Both the position numbers and the translations under genes were made by a program. From Paraburkholderia unamae (GTDB lineage Bacteria > Pseudomonadota > Gammaproteobacteria > Burkholderiales > Burkholderiaceae), in assembly GCF_003268775.1 (NCBI RefSeq), contig NZ_QLSU01000024.1, positions 1 through 64,000 on the forward strand: a stretch of 64,000 nt of DNA. The letters are read 5' to 3'. Every line of letters starts with the position of its first letter. Position 1 is the stretch's first letter. Below, piece by piece: positions 27,077 to 36,721 of the stretch. Below the pieces are notes generated by a model. It was not told where the DNA came from. It was given only the letters and a program-made list of their open reading frames with translations, and did not search any database.

Positions 27077-27896
27077 GGTTTTGTCGCGGTAAGGATCAAG
27101 GGGCGAGAAATATCGATATGCGAAGTACTGCTTATATTACAAGGTCATAGAATTGATCAGCGGCGGATGGATGGTTTCCGTGAGCACACTTCATCTGCCC
27201 CTTCGCGATCATATGCATTAGCTCAATGCCGGCCAAAAGGATCCGGGCACAGCGAAAAGTCTTGAACCCCAGCATGGGCCGCGTTCGTCGCGTGATTGCC
27301 CGATGGTCCTGCTCGACGATGTTGTTCAGATATTTGGATTGGCGGATCTTGATGGGCATTTCACGATCGGCATTGATCGCTTCGAGCGCGGCGCGATTGG
27401 CGCCGCTTCTGTCAATCGTCACGGTGTCGGGTTCGCCGTTCTGAACGATCGATTTCTCGAAATACCTCCGGGCTGCCGCCGTGTCACGACGGGCCCGCAG
27501 CAGGAAATCAACCGTGTTGCCTGCCTTGTCGACTGCACGGTATAAGTATTTCCACTGCCCCTTGACCTTGATGTACGTTTCGTCCATACGCCAGCTCTTG
27601 CCAACCGGGCGCTTGCGGCAGCGAAACACTTTCTCCAGTACCGGTAACAGCTTCATGGCCCAGCGGTGCACGGTCGAATGATCGACCGAAATTCCGCGCT
27701 CGGCCATCATCTGTTCAAGATGGCGCAGACTCAACGGATACGCCACGTACCATCGCACGCACATCAGGATGACGTCGAGCGGGTAGTGCAGGCGCTGGAG
27801 CACCTTCGCCATGGCCGGATTCAGGTTCTGTTTGATTGATCAAAACGCTCGCCTTCACGCTGCCAGCATAGCAGCTCGCCTTATCGCGACAAAACC
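27077..27896 (-). mobile_element. IS6-family insertion sequence, complete
   Basis: About 820 bp bounded by 18-bp inverted repeats: GGTTTTGTCGCGGTAAGG at 27077-27094 and, reversed at 27879-27896, GGTTTTGTCGCGATAAGG (17 of 18 identical). It encodes one DDE transposase (27132-27812). Length and layout fit IS6. The 8 bp outside each end (ATGTCTTG and GTCCTATT) differ, so no target duplication is seen, which for IS6 elements points to later recombination between copies. Confidence 0.8.
27132..27812 (-). CDS. IS6-family DDE transposase
   Basis: A 226-residue transposase: FRxxxYPLDVI-like HYPLDVILMCVRWYVAYPLS, ISVDHSTVHRWAMKLLPVLE, then catalytic Asp in WRMDETYIKVKGQWKYLYRA VD, second Asp in DTVTIDRSGANRAALEAIN, and Glu in LNNIVEQDHRAITRRTRPML. 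The DDE triad is complete, so the element may still move by the replicative, cointegrate-forming route of this family. ATG 27812. It is alone inside the inverted repeats at 27077 and 27896. Confidence 0.92.
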   Translation of the reverse strand: MAKVLQRLHYPLDVILMCVRWYVAYPLSLRHLEQMMAERGISVDHSTVHRWAMKLLPVLEKVFRCRKRPVGKSWRMDETYIKVKGQWKYLYRAVDKAGNTVDFLLRARRDTAAARRYFEKSIVQNGEPDTVTIDRSGANRAALEAINADREMPIKIRQSKYLNNIVEQDHRAITRRTRPMLGFKTFRCARILLAGIELMHMIAKGQMKCAHGNHPSAADQFYDLVI

Positions 27897-28117
27897 GTCC
27901 TATTTCGATCGATCTGTCAAGGCATTGGGGGCCTGATATGCCGTTGCGATTTTGGGTACCGCTGGAGGGCTTGGTCGTGCTACCGCCACGGTATTGTGAA
28001 AGCGTTGGTGCGAGGATGGATGGCATCGTCGCTCCCGCGCGCCACACAGCATCGAGCAGTAGTTAGGATAACAGAGCAGGAAGGGGTCGAGCTGATCTTC
28101 TATACCGCCATGGTGCC

Positions 28118-28390
28118 ATGAATTCGTGGATTGGCCTCGTGCAGGAGCATCGGGAGACCGACCTCTGTGCTTGCGGGCCGTCTCGGGTCATGCTGCGCAA
28201 TAGCTGGTATCGCGAAAACTCCATGGAGCAGCTTTCACATGCGCTGACCCGTGGTACTTATCTTGGCGCCACGAAGAACGCACGGATTACCGCGATACAG
28301 CTATCTGACGCCGCCGAAGCCACAGCCGCTACGCTTCCTGGTGAAGGGTATGCGTGCCGTACTTACGAGCTGACGGGTGAGATTCCCTTC
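28118..28390 (+). pseudogene. NmrA/QdoR-like NAD(P)H:quinone oxidoreductase fragment
   Basis: Central part of an atypical short-chain reductase: VMLRNSWYRENSMEQLSHAL, TRGTYLGATKNARITAIQLS, GEGYACRTYELTGEIPFT. The N-terminal Rossmann part is absent and the C-terminus is replaced after about 28390 by unrelated sequence. In intact proteins a gene of this type often pairs with an HxlR regulator, so it may once have belonged with the HxlR gene at 26364, separated later by the IS elements. Confidence 0.6.
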
Positions 28391-28750
28391 ACTCGAGAGC
28401 GAAAAAAGGACCCCTATCGGCGAGGGTTGGAAAAAGGGGCGGCCATGTTGCGCACTACCTTCGCGCCCGGATTCAAGGAACTGCATCGGACCTCTGTCCA
28501 TGGAATATCTGACGCGCTGGCGAGTGAAGCTGACCGCAGGGAGACTGGCCAATCCCGGGGACACCGTTTCCGACACTGGTCTGGTACCGCAGAGTGATGA
28601 GACAGGACGTCGTTAAACAGCGCGTTCAGACGCATCGTGATCGTCCCGCCAACATGGCCGTCACTGGGGGAGGGGGAGTGCGGCGTGAGTCGCGCGTATT
28701 GCTCGGAGCCTGCGTCGGCCGTGTGTGCTCTGCGGAGTTGCCGGCCTCTA
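28391..28750. other. Gene-free stretch
   Basis: No reading frame with a recognisable product. The segment separates the reductase fragment from the leuD-like gene and probably consists of IS or deletion debris. Confidence 0.3.
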
Positions 28751-29446
28751 TCAATCTGTCCAGTCCGCGGTCTTGCCCGCTGAGCACGGGGATCGGGATG
28801 CGACTGGCACTTTCTCAAGCCAGGGCTCGTCCGCCAGCCGTTGGCGCGCGAACGCATCAATGTCGAGCGCATGGAGAAGCGTAGAACCTATTTCGTCAAG
28901 TCCCTCAAGCAGCATGGCTTTGCTGAACGGATCGATCTCGAAAACATGCTCTTTGCCATCCGGTCTCCGTACGAACTGATCGACAAGATTCACCGTAAGG
29001 CGGTATCCCGGAACGTGCTCAACGGCGTTGAAAAGTTCATCGATCAGCGTTTCAGGCAGGGCAACTGGCAGCAGGCCATTCTTCAGGCAGTTGTTTCGAA
29101 AAATTTCCGCAAAGCTGGGCGCCACGAGCGCGCGGACTCCCCATTCGGAAAGCGCCCATACTGCGTGTTCCCGGCTCGACCCACAACCGAAGTTCGCCCT
29201 CGCGAGCAGAATGCCAGCACCCTGGTAGCGAGGCAGGTTAAGGACGAAGTTGGGGTTCCGGGAGCGGGTCGAACAATCGTCACCGGGCTCAGCGGTGTCG
29301 AGATAGCGCCACTCGTCGAAGAGATAGGCTCCAAAGCCTGTGCGCCCCATCATTTTCATATACTGCTTTGGCAGGATCGCGTCGGTATCGACATTTGGTC
29401 GGTCGATCGGAACGACTAGCCGCTCAATTGTGGTGAAGGCCTGCAT
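28751..29446 (-). CDS. leuD: 3-isopropylmalate dehydratase-like small subunit
   Basis: A 231-residue swivel-domain subunit: [40 protein letters not shown] and [20 protein letters not shown] are hallmark blocks. It completes the substrate site of the LeuC-like subunit encoded immediately upstream (10 bp between the stop and ATG 29446). A longer frame from 29494 overlaps leuC. The place beside a LysR and near a CoA-transferase/lyase operon, not with leuB or leuA, suggests a catabolic paralogue (isopropylmalate, citramalate or similar) rather than leucine synthesis. The C-terminal 20 residues are longer than usual. Confidence 0.88.
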   Translation of the reverse strand: MQAFTTIERLVVPIDRPNVDTDAILPKQYMKMMGRTGFGAYLFDEWRYLDTAEPGDDCSTRSRNPNFVLNLPRYQGAGILLARANFGCGSSREHAVWALSEWGVRALVAPSFAEIFRNNCLKNGLLPVALPETLIDELFNAVEHVPGYRLTVNLVDQFVRRPDGKEHVFEIDPFSKAMLLEGLDEIGSTLLHALDIDAFARQRLADEPWLEKVPVASRSPCSAGKTADWTD

Positions 29447-29456
29447 ACGCGAGAAT

Positions 29457-30869
29457 TCAGGGAAGTTCAGAAATGTTGACAAAGTGTCCTGCAATTGCAG
29501 CGGCCGCCGCCATTGCGGGGCTTACCAGGTGCGTGCGGCCGCCGCGCCCCTGGCGACCCTCAAAGTTGCGATTTGACGTGGAGGCACATCGCTCGCCGGG
29601 ACTGAGCCGATCGTCGTTCATGCCGAGGCACATTGAGCAGCCCGGCTCGCGCCATTCGAAGCCGGCCTCCCGAAAGATGGCGTCAAGGCCCTCTTGCTCC
29701 GCCTGACGTTTGACGAGTCCGGAGCCGGGTACGACAAGCGCCTGAACAATACTGCCTGCAACCTTGCGGCCTTGCACGATGCGCGCGGCGTCGCGCAGGT
29801 CTTCAATGCGTGCGTTTGTGCACGAACCGATGAAGACTTTATCCAGTGTAATGCTCCTAATCGGCGCACCGGCAGCGAGGCCCATGTACGTCAGCGCGTC
29901 GCGCATGCCGGCGCGTTTGACGGGATCGGCCTCATGTTCGGGATTGGGTACGACATCGTCAACGGTACACGTCATGCTGGGCGTAGTGCCCCACGTCACC
30001 TGTGGCCGGATTGCAGTGGCATCCAGCGTCAGTTCGCAATCAAACGCCGCTTCTGGGTCACTTCGCAGCGTGCGCCAAAAAGCCTCGGCCCTGTCCCATT
30101 GCCTTCCTTGTGGCGCGAGCGGGCGTTCATGCAAATAGTCCAATGTTGTATCGTCGACGGCCACCATGCCGCAACGCGCACCCGCCTCGATTGACAGATT
30201 GCACAGCGTCATGCGTGCTTCCATACTCATCGCGTGAACGGTGGTACCACAGAACTCCAGAGCGTAGCCTGTCCCGAAGGCGGTGCCAAATGCGCCAAGC
30301 ATCGCAAGCGCCACATCCTTTGCGGTCACACCTTCAGCCAGCGCGCCGTCGATTGTCATCCGCATGGTTTTCATGCGTTGCAGTCGCAGACACTGGGTGG
30401 CGAGCACATGTTCGATGTCAGACGTGCCGACCCCGAAGGCAAGCGTCGCAAATGCACCATGCGTACTTGTATGGGAGTCGCCACATATCAGCGTTGTACC
30501 AGGCAGTGTCAGTCCCTGTTCGGGTCCGACAACATGCAGAATGCCTTGTCGGACATCATTGAGTGGGAGTGCAGCAAGACCGAAGTCGCGGCAATTCGCT
30601 TCCAGCGTAAGGACCTGCGCGCGGGCGACGAGGTCGGCGATGGCGTTCGCACTGATACGTTGACCCGTAGTCGGCACGTTGTGGTCGGACATGGCGAGCA
30701 CCGAACCAGGGCGTCGCACACCGCGACCCGCCAGCCGAAGACCGTCGAAGGCCTGTGGGCTGGTGACCTCGTTCACGAGGTGGCGATCAATATATAGCAG
30801 CGTGGAGCCATCGTCGTTCTCGCGAACAGCATGTCGTAACCAGATCTTTTCGAACAGAGTTTGAGGCAT
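29457..30869 (-). CDS. leuC: 3-isopropylmalate dehydratase-like large subunit
   Basis: A 470-residue aconitase-superfamily protein. Cluster-binding cysteines are visible: the one in [18 protein letters not shown] and the pair in [11 protein letters not shown]; also [20 protein letters not shown] and [20 protein letters not shown]. With the small subunit it performs dehydration/rehydration of a hydroxy di- or tricarboxylic acid through a [4Fe-4S] cluster. ATG 30869 starts [11 protein letters not shown] small AGGTT-GGCA-AACCT hairpin lies at 30873-30886 in its leader. Divergent from a LysR gene, the typical control for such paralogues. Confidence 0.92.
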   Translation of the reverse strand: MPQTLFEKIWLRHAVRENDDGSTLLYIDRHLVNEVTSPQAFDGLRLAGRGVRRPGSVLAMSDHNVPTTGQRISANAIADLVARAQVLTLEANCRDFGLAALPLNDVRQGILHVVGPEQGLTLPGTTLICGDSHTSTHGAFATLAFGVGTSDIEHVLATQCLRLQRMKTMRMTIDGALAEGVTAKDVALAMLGAFGTAFGTGYALEFCGTTVHAMSMEARMTLCNLSIEAGARCGMVAVDDTTLDYLHERPLAPQGRQWDRAEAFWRTLRSDPEAAFDCELTLDATAIRPQVTWGTTPSMTCTVDDVVPNPEHEADPVKRAGMRDALTYMGLAAGAPIRSITLDKVFIGSCTNARIEDLRDAARIVQGRKVAGSIVQALVVPGSGLVKRQAEQEGLDAIFREAGFEWREPGCSMCLGMNDDRLSPGERCASTSNRNFEGRQGRGGRTHLVSPAMAAAAAIAGHFVNISELP

Positions 30870-31101
30870 CGCAGGTTGGCAAACCTAAAAATAGACAGTC
30901 CCGTGCGGGGCGGATGCACTATGATTCGTCGACCAGTAGCGTGTCGTCAGCGTGATCCGGGCCAGAGAAGGAATCCGGACGCATGCTATCGGTCGTGCGG
31001 TTTGCACGCCAGTGCCTTCTCGGCACCGCAGCCATGTCGTATCGTGATGGCTGGAGTGCGCCAATAATATGTACAGTCCAGGCGAGCTATCAGGATAATC
31101 T

Positions 31102-31974
31102 ATGCGCTTCGATCTCGATTCGCTGAGGCTCTTTGCTGCCGTGGTCGAAAAAGGCAGTATCGCCGCGGCCGCTGACGCCATGCATATCGTGGCGTCTGCA
31201 GTCAGCCGGCGCATTGCCGAGCTCGAGTGCAACGCTGGCACGCCACTCTTCGAGCGTCATAGCCGTGGCGTCCATCCTACCGCTGCAGGGCAGACGCTCT
31301 ACCGTCACACGCAGCGCATTCTGGAGCAGTTGCGTCAGACTGAGGGAGAACTGAGCGAGTACACGAATGGGGTGAGAGGCCATGTACGGCTGTCGGTCAA
31401 TTTGACTGCAATGGTCCACTATTTGCCTGCAGTGTTGCATCGTTTTCTGAAAGCGAATAGCGCAATCAAGATCGATCTCATTGAGAAGACCAGTGACGCG
31501 GTCATCCGTATGGTGGAAAGCGGTATGGTCGACTTTGGCATCTGCGCGCTGACAGATCGGCAGGAACGACTAGTCTGCGTTCCGTATCGAAGTGACCGGC
31601 TGTTTGTCGTTGTGCCGAGGAACCATCGGTTCGCGCGCTGTCGCAGCCTGTCGTTCGGAGACGTGCTGAAAGAGGACATCGTCGGCATGCAGGACGGTTC
31701 GTCGATACATACACTCAGTCGACGTGCTGCAGCTTTAAACGGACGGCACCTGAAATTGCGCATACAGGTAACGAGCTTTGAGGCGGTACGAAACATGGTG
31801 GCGGCGGGTTTAGGTATTGGCCTGTTACCGGAAGTCGGCATCCCGGACGGGATGGCGGACATTGTCAAGATTGCGCTTGATGAGCCTTGGGCCGAGCGCG
31901 CATTGCAGATCGTGTACCGTGACCTTGAGACGCTATCCATCGTCTCGAAACTGCTGATGGAACAGTTGGTCTGA
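31102..31974 (+). CDS. LysR-family regulator beside leuCD
   Basis: A 290-residue LysR protein: LDSLRLFAAVVEKGSIAAAA, DAMHIVASAVSRRIAELECN (HTH), then an effector domain starting GHVRLSVNLTAMVHYLPAVL. It belongs to a different subgroup from the paralogues at 1224 and 10825. ATG 31102 lies 232 bp from the divergent leuC start. The inferred role is control of the leuCD-like pair; no co-inducer can be guessed. Confidence 0.88.
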   Translation: MRFDLDSLRLFAAVVEKGSIAAAADAMHIVASAVSRRIAELECNAGTPLFERHSRGVHPTAAGQTLYRHTQRILEQLRQTEGELSEYTNGVRGHVRLSVNLTAMVHYLPAVLHRFLKANSAIKIDLIEKTSDAVIRMVESGMVDFGICALTDRQERLVCVPYRSDRLFVVVPRNHRFARCRSLSFGDVLKEDIVGMQDGSSIHTLSRRAAALNGRHLKLRIQVTSFEAVRNMVAAGLGIGLLPEVGIPDGMADIVKIALDEPWAERALQIVYRDLETLSIVSKLLMEQLV

Positions 31975-32253
31975 AGCCAACAAATTGAGGGTTCGTTCAC
32001 GGTGGCGTCCGCGCCTGGGGACAAGCAATCCGGGCTCGCACGAGATGTCGCTTTCAGCGTTCGCGGCGAGGCGTTTGTGGCCGGCGCGCGCAGAGCGTCT
32101 GCACACCCGGCTTGCAGTGGCAAGCGTCGTGCCCTGCGTACGCGAATATGTCAAGCAACGCGTCAACACAGGTTTCTGGAACCTTTGTGTCCGCTGGAAC
32201 CAGTGGGCAGGCATCGCCAGTGTTCCATTGCCGCTGCGACCGAACGCGTTTCG

Positions 32254-33066
32254 CTACCCCTGCCGCTCGGCCAGGATCGAGTGCACCAGCATGGGGTATT
32301 GGCGTAGCGCATCTGAGATCTTTCGCGCGGCATCGCGGAGGATGGGTTCGCGCGTCTTCAACATTTCCGCGCGCTTGACTCGGGACGGCGAGGTGGAACA
32401 ATTAACCGCGGCGATTACTGCGCCTTGCGCGCTCCTGATCGGCACCGCAACTGATACGACGCCATAGTCAAACTCATCTTCGACGCTAACGATGTCGTTC
32501 TTCTTTGCATCGGCGAAAATTTGAAGCAACGCCTCGACGTCGGTGACAGTCTTCTCGGTGAACTTCTTCAAGTGGCTCTCAGCGAGGATCGCCTTCTGTG
32601 CGTCGAGGTCCTGGAAGGCGAGAAGGATCCGGCCGGTCGAACTGACAAACGCTGGATAGCGGGTGCCGAGATGCGCCGCGTGGCGAGCGGCGCGCTTCGC
32701 CGTTACCGTTGCGATGTAGACGACCTCAGTGCCGTCGAGGATTGTCACTGACGAACTGTCGCCAGTCGCAGCGACAACATCCTGCAGGTGGTCCTGCGCG
32801 ACTTCCTGCAGGTTCATCGACGCCAGATATGGTGCGCTCAAATCCAGTACCCGCGCGGTTAGCAGAAAACGACGTCCACTGGCGGTGACATAGCCCAGGC
32901 TCTGCAGGGTGTGCAGAAAGCGTCGCGCAGTCGCCGGCGTCAGGCCAGAGGACGACGCGACTTCGCTAAGCGTCAGTTCGGCCCGCTCTCGTGTGAAAAC
33001 CTTAATGACGTCCAGCCCACGCGCGAGCGCGGTGACGAACTCGCGATTGTCCTTTTCGCTTGACAT
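32254..33066 (-). CDS. IclR-family regulator (PcaR/PobR type)
   Basis: A 270-residue regulator with the N-terminal winged helix (VTALARGLDVIKVFTRERAE, SSGLTPATARRFLHTLQSLG YV) and the C-terminal ligand domain (DEFDYGVVSVAVPIRSAQGA VIAAVNCST). The HTH type is that of Pca/Pob regulators of aromatic and acid catabolism. ATG 33066. Divergent from the lyase/CoA-transferase/MFS/porin operon, with GCGAA/TTCGC half-sites in the 142-bp gap, so it very likely controls that operon and itself. Confidence 0.9.
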   Translation of the reverse strand: MSSEKDNREFVTALARGLDVIKVFTRERAELTLSEVASSSGLTPATARRFLHTLQSLGYVTASGRRFLLTARVLDLSAPYLASMNLQEVAQDHLQDVVAATGDSSSVTILDGTEVVYIATVTAKRAARHAAHLGTRYPAFVSSTGRILLAFQDLDAQKAILAESHLKKFTEKTVTDVEALLQIFADAKKNDIVSVEDEFDYGVVSVAVPIRSAQGAVIAAVNCSTSPSRVKRAEMLKTREPILRDAARKISDALRQYPMLVHSILAERQG

Positions 33067-33098
33067 GACATCCCCTCGGGATCATTATTTATCACACA

Positions 33099-33122
33099 GC
33101 GAAGTTATTTTCGCCTAGCGAA
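33099..33122. promoter_or_regulatory. Probable IclR operator, three alternating half-sites
   Basis: GCGAA (33099-33103), TTCGC (33110-33114), GCGAA (33118-33122), so that neighbouring half-sites form dyads with 6- and 3-bp spacers. It lies between the divergent IclR gene and the lyase operon. Repeated inverted half-sites are known for PcaU/PobR-type IclR proteins. Confidence 0.55.
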
Positions 33123-33208
33123 ATTGTAGCACTTCCAGATGGGCGACGCAATGTCCGCGGCACCGGATTTTGTGCGCGTTTCTTCACTATTCCAGACAGG
33201 AGACAACA

Positions 33209-34015
33209 ATGCGTATTGGCAAGCAGGGGACGCTTTCTTCAGCAATCGCGACCGCGACAGCCGACCGGATCACCGTGCGCGGTTACGATCTTAGCGCCGA
33301 CCTGATCGGCAACGTCGGCCTGACCGAACTCTTTTATATTCTGTTGACCGGCGTACGGCCAACCGAGATGCAACGCCTGTTTATCGACGCCGCGCTGGTA
33401 TCCGTCGCCGAACACGGACTGGTTCCATCAGTCGCGGCAGCCCGGATGACGCTCGCCGCTGCGCCGGATGCCTGGCAAGGCGCAGTTGCGGCTGGATTGC
33501 TCGGCTGCGGGTCAGTGGTCCTTGGCAGTTCCGAGACGGCCGGCCGTCTGTTCTCGGAGCTTGTGTCCGAGGCTGCCGATACCAGTAGTCCGCTCGCGGA
33601 AGTAGTCCGTAACAGGCTTGCGGCCATGCGTGAAACACGTACCCCGCTCCCGGGCTTTGGCCATCCGCTTCACCGCGACGAAGACCCGCGCGCGACCCGT
33701 CTGCTTGCCCTTGCAGACAGGCACGGCGTTGCCGGAGCTCACGTTGCTGCGCTGCGCGAAATCGTCACGCAGATGCCCGCAGCGTATGGCCGCACGCTCG
33801 CTGTCAATGTGTCCGGTGCGATTCCCGCGGTATTGCTTGATGTTGGCTTTCCGATGAAGGCGATGAAGGGTATTCCGCTACTTGCACGAACCGCAAGCCT
33901 TGTCGCCCATTTGCTCGAGGAAGCAGCAAACCCGATCGGCTTCGCCATGGCCCACGCCGGGGAGGCAGTGATCAGTTATCAGGATGCGTCGTCGCAGCCG
34001 ACTGACGCGACTTAA
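33209..34015 (+). CDS. Citryl-CoA lyase-like protein (citrate-synthase fold)
   Basis: A 268-residue protein with the citrate-synthase fold but short: VRGYDLSADLIGNVGLTELF YILLTGVRPTEMQ (substrate loop) and the active-site His in PLPGFGHPLHRDEDPRATRL. The usual second catalytic block follows near AVNVSGAIPAVLLDVGFPM. Proteins of this shape are the citryl-CoA lyases that split a citryl-CoA-like thioester into acetyl-CoA and a 2-oxoacid. ATG 33209 follows AGGAGACAAC. It is 45 bp ahead of the CoA-transferase gene; the pair suggests activation of an acid to its CoA ester and cleavage. Confidence 0.82.
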   Translation: MRIGKQGTLSSAIATATADRITVRGYDLSADLIGNVGLTELFYILLTGVRPTEMQRLFIDAALVSVAEHGLVPSVAAARMTLAAAPDAWQGAVAAGLLGCGSVVLGSSETAGRLFSELVSEAADTSSPLAEVVRNRLAAMRETRTPLPGFGHPLHRDEDPRATRLLALADRHGVAGAHVAALREIVTQMPAAYGRTLAVNVSGAIPAVLLDVGFPMKAMKGIPLLARTASLVAHLLEEAANPIGFAMAHAGEAVISYQDASSQPTDAT

Positions 34016-34060
34016 CACACCGTTGCACGATTCAAATATTGGAATCCGAAGGCAAAAATA

Positions 34061-35194
34061 ATGAGTTATCCTAATCTATTATCAGACATATGCGTCGTGG
34101 AGCAGGGTGGTTTTATCACCGGACCTCACGCAACGATGCTGCTAGGCGACCTTGGTGCGGACGTGATCAAGGTGGAACGACCTGACGGCGGAGACCCGTT
34201 TCGCAGCTTTGAGGGCGGCCTGTACGCGCCTCACTTTCAATCTTGCAATCGCAACAAGCGCAGCATCACGCTTGATACGCGACAGCTCGAAGATCGTGAC
34301 GTATTCGACCAACTGATTGGCCGGGCAGATGTCTACGTTCAGAACTTCCGGCCAGGTATCGCCGAACGACTCGGCGTGGGTCCGGAACGGCTGATGGAGC
34401 TCAATCCTAAACTGATCTACTGCTCGATCACTGGATTTGGTCCCACCGGTCCCTATGCCGAGCACGCGTGCTATGACACCGTTGCGCAGGCCTATAGTGG
34501 TTTCCTGAGCATGCAGCTTGATCCGGACAGCCCCCGGATCGCTGGCCCCGCACTCGCGGATGCGGTCACCGGTTTGACAGCCTCGCATGCGATCCTCGCG
34601 GCGCTGCACGAACGGCAGACGACCGGCCGGGGGCGGCTGGTCGAGGTATCGATGCTTGAGGCGATGACGTATCTTTGCTGTGAGCCGTTCGCCCAGCACT
34701 TCGCCGGACGCACTCCGGGCGCGTACGGCCGCGCGCGGTTATCGCAATCGTACGTGGTTCGATGCGCGGACGACCGCCTGCTGGCGCTGCATCTGTCATC
34801 ACCGGAGAAGTTCTGGACCAATCTGCTGGAGACGATCGAGCGCCCGCAGCTTGCTGATGACAGTCGTTTCGCGAACCGCAGGCTGCGAATCGAGAACCAT
34901 TCACAGCTCAGTGACGAGCTCGACCGCGTATTCCGGACCAGGACGCGCGCCGAGTGGCTGAAGCGCCTGGTCGAGCTGGACGTCCCGTCTGCACCTGTCT
35001 ACGATCTCGGAGAAATGCTCGCTGATCCTCAGTCACAGCATCTGCAACTCGAAGTCCAGGGGCGGCATCCGGTGCACGGCGAGGTTCGGACCATACGTAC
35101 TGCTGCGCAGTTCGACGGGCAGCGATCACTGTCATTTCGTGCCGCACCTATCCTCGGCGAACATAACGCCGAGATTCGCGCCGCGCTACGCTGA
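34061..35194 (+). CDS. CaiB/BaiF class III CoA-transferase
   Basis: A 377-residue enzyme: VVEQGGFITGPHATMLLGDL, GADVIKVERPDGGDPFR, NRNKRSITLDT and YCSITGFGPTGPYAEHACYD are family blocks; the catalytic Asp should be the one in GPALADAVTGLTASHAILAA (about residue 168). It moves CoA between carboxylic acids, for example from succinyl-CoA to a dicarboxylate. The lyase before it would cleave the product thioester. ATG 34061; the gene ends 36 bp ahead of the MFS gene, all one operon. Confidence 0.9.
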   Translation: MSYPNLLSDICVVEQGGFITGPHATMLLGDLGADVIKVERPDGGDPFRSFEGGLYAPHFQSCNRNKRSITLDTRQLEDRDVFDQLIGRADVYVQNFRPGIAERLGVGPERLMELNPKLIYCSITGFGPTGPYAEHACYDTVAQAYSGFLSMQLDPDSPRIAGPALADAVTGLTASHAILAALHERQTTGRGRLVEVSMLEAMTYLCCEPFAQHFAGRTPGAYGRARLSQSYVVRCADDRLLALHLSSPEKFWTNLLETIERPQLADDSRFANRRLRIENHSQLSDELDRVFRTRTRAEWLKRLVELDVPSAPVYDLGEMLADPQSQHLQLEVQGRHPVHGEVRTIRTAAQFDGQRSLSFRAAPILGEHNAEIRAALR

Positions 35195-35230
35195 GCCACT
35201 AAAAAAACTAGAAAGCCATAGGAGACATCG

Positions 35231-36598
35231 ATGGACATCAAGGAACCATCGCTAGACATGTCGCATGCGCCAATCGTTGGCGATGTTCGCGCACATCCGC
35301 TGGAAGCACCCACGTATCGGAAAATCTTCTGGCGGCTGATCCCGATTTTCTTCGCCTGCTATATCGTGTCGTATCTGGATCGTGTGAATATAGGCTTTGC
35401 CAAGCTTCAAATGCTGAGCAGCCTGAATCTGGATGATGACATCTATGCCTTGGGTGCAAGCATTCTTTTCTGGGGCTATGTCTTATTCGAAATCCCGAGT
35501 GGAGTCGTGTTGCATAGGGTCGGTGCGCGTAAATGGATCGCCCGGATTATGATCACGTGGGGACTGGTCTCAGCGTCGTTGATGTACGTCCAGCCGCTCG
35601 CAGACTTCTTCCACACGCGTGTATCGACGATGTTCTACATCCTGCGGTTCCTGCTCGGTGTGTGCGAAGCTGGATTCGGGCCTGGCGTGTTTTACCTGCT
35701 GAACAACTGGTTCCCGGTGAAACGGCAAAGTCGCGTCTTCGCTGCGTTCATGTTGTCGCTACCGATAAGCCTATGCATCGGCAACCCGCTGTCGGGCTGG
35801 ATCCTGCAGAACATGCACGATGTCCTCGGATATCAAGGCTGGCAATGGCTGCTGCTGGTGGAGGCCGTGCCATCGGTCATCCTGGGGTTCGTCGTGTTCC
35901 TTTCGGTTCCCGAAAGCATCGAGACGACGACATGGTTGCGTGAGGAAGAAAAGCACTTTTGGCAAGGCATCCTGCAACGCGAACACAGCAAGAAAATCCA
36001 TGACTTTGGCGCCGCCTTGAGGAGTCGTGGAATGTGGACGTTGGCGCTAATCTCGCTGACAATGCTGACCGGGTTCTATGGATTGTCGTTCTGGCTTCCG
36101 ACAATCATCCAGGCGAGCGGCCTGAAAGATGCATTCCACGTTGGACTGCTCGCTGCAGTTCCATACGCGGTATCCGGCGTCGCGATGATCGCGAACGCCA
36201 TTCACTCGCATAAGACGCAGGAGCGGCGCTTTCATGCTGCAGTCCCGGCTCTGGTAGCCGGCATTGCGTTGATACTCAGTGCGCGCTTCGCCGGCAATCT
36301 GCCATTGTCGATGCTGCTGATTACCGTCGCGGCGGCAGGCATCATGGCAATCATTCCGCTGTTCTGGTCGTTCTCTGGACAGTTGTTGTCGGGCATTGCG
36401 GCCGCCGCTGGACTCGCGCTCATCAATTCGATCGGGAGTCTGTCTGGCATTGCCGGGGCAATGATCACCAACGTCGTCAAAAACATGACAGGTAGCGTGA
36501 CCGACGGCACGTACGTGCTCGGTGCCTCGCTGCTGGCATGCTGCATCCTGATCCTGACGCTGCCACGTGAGCTGGTTTCCACTGTCAGCGATTCATAG
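35231..36598 (+). CDS. MFS transporter, anion:cation symporter (ACS) type
   Basis: A 455-residue, 12-helix carrier: PIFFACYIVSYLDRVNIGFA KLQM, EIPSGVVLHRVGARKWIARI and LLGVCEAGFGPGVFYLLNNW F are typical of the phthalate/tartrate/glucarate group (ACS). It imports organic anions. AGGAGACATCG precedes ATG 35231. It is the probable entry route for the acid handled by the CoA-transferase and lyase, with the porin gene behind it. Confidence 0.9.
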   Translation: MDIKEPSLDMSHAPIVGDVRAHPLEAPTYRKIFWRLIPIFFACYIVSYLDRVNIGFAKLQMLSSLNLDDDIYALGASILFWGYVLFEIPSGVVLHRVGARKWIARIMITWGLVSASLMYVQPLADFFHTRVSTMFYILRFLLGVCEAGFGPGVFYLLNNWFPVKRQSRVFAAFMLSLPISLCIGNPLSGWILQNMHDVLGYQGWQWLLLVEAVPSVILGFVVFLSVPESIETTTWLREEEKHFWQGILQREHSKKIHDFGAALRSRGMWTLALISLTMLTGFYGLSFWLPTIIQASGLKDAFHVGLLAAVPYAVSGVAMIANAIHSHKTQERRFHAAVPALVAGIALILSARFAGNLPLSMLLITVAAAGIMAIIPLFWSFSGQLLSGIAAAAGLALINSIGSLSGIAGAMITNVVKNMTGSVTDGTYVLGASLLACCILILTLPRELVSTVSDS

Positions 36599-36721
36599 AC
36601 GACCGGGCTTACACGGTCGACGACACTCCCGCTGCCCCAACGTCTGCTACCCGTAGTCGTCGGCATCCTGTCGACAAAAAAAGTCATAAATAAAACTTGA
36701 TACAAATATTAAGGAGAACAT

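Noticed and set aside
28751-30869. Leucine biosynthesis operon
   Set aside because: leuB and leuA are absent, the neighbours are a LysR gene and catabolic genes, so a paralogous role is more likely.
33209-34015. Citrate synthase of the TCA cycle
   Set aside because: At 268 residues it is far shorter than citrate synthase (about 430) and sits with a CoA-transferase.
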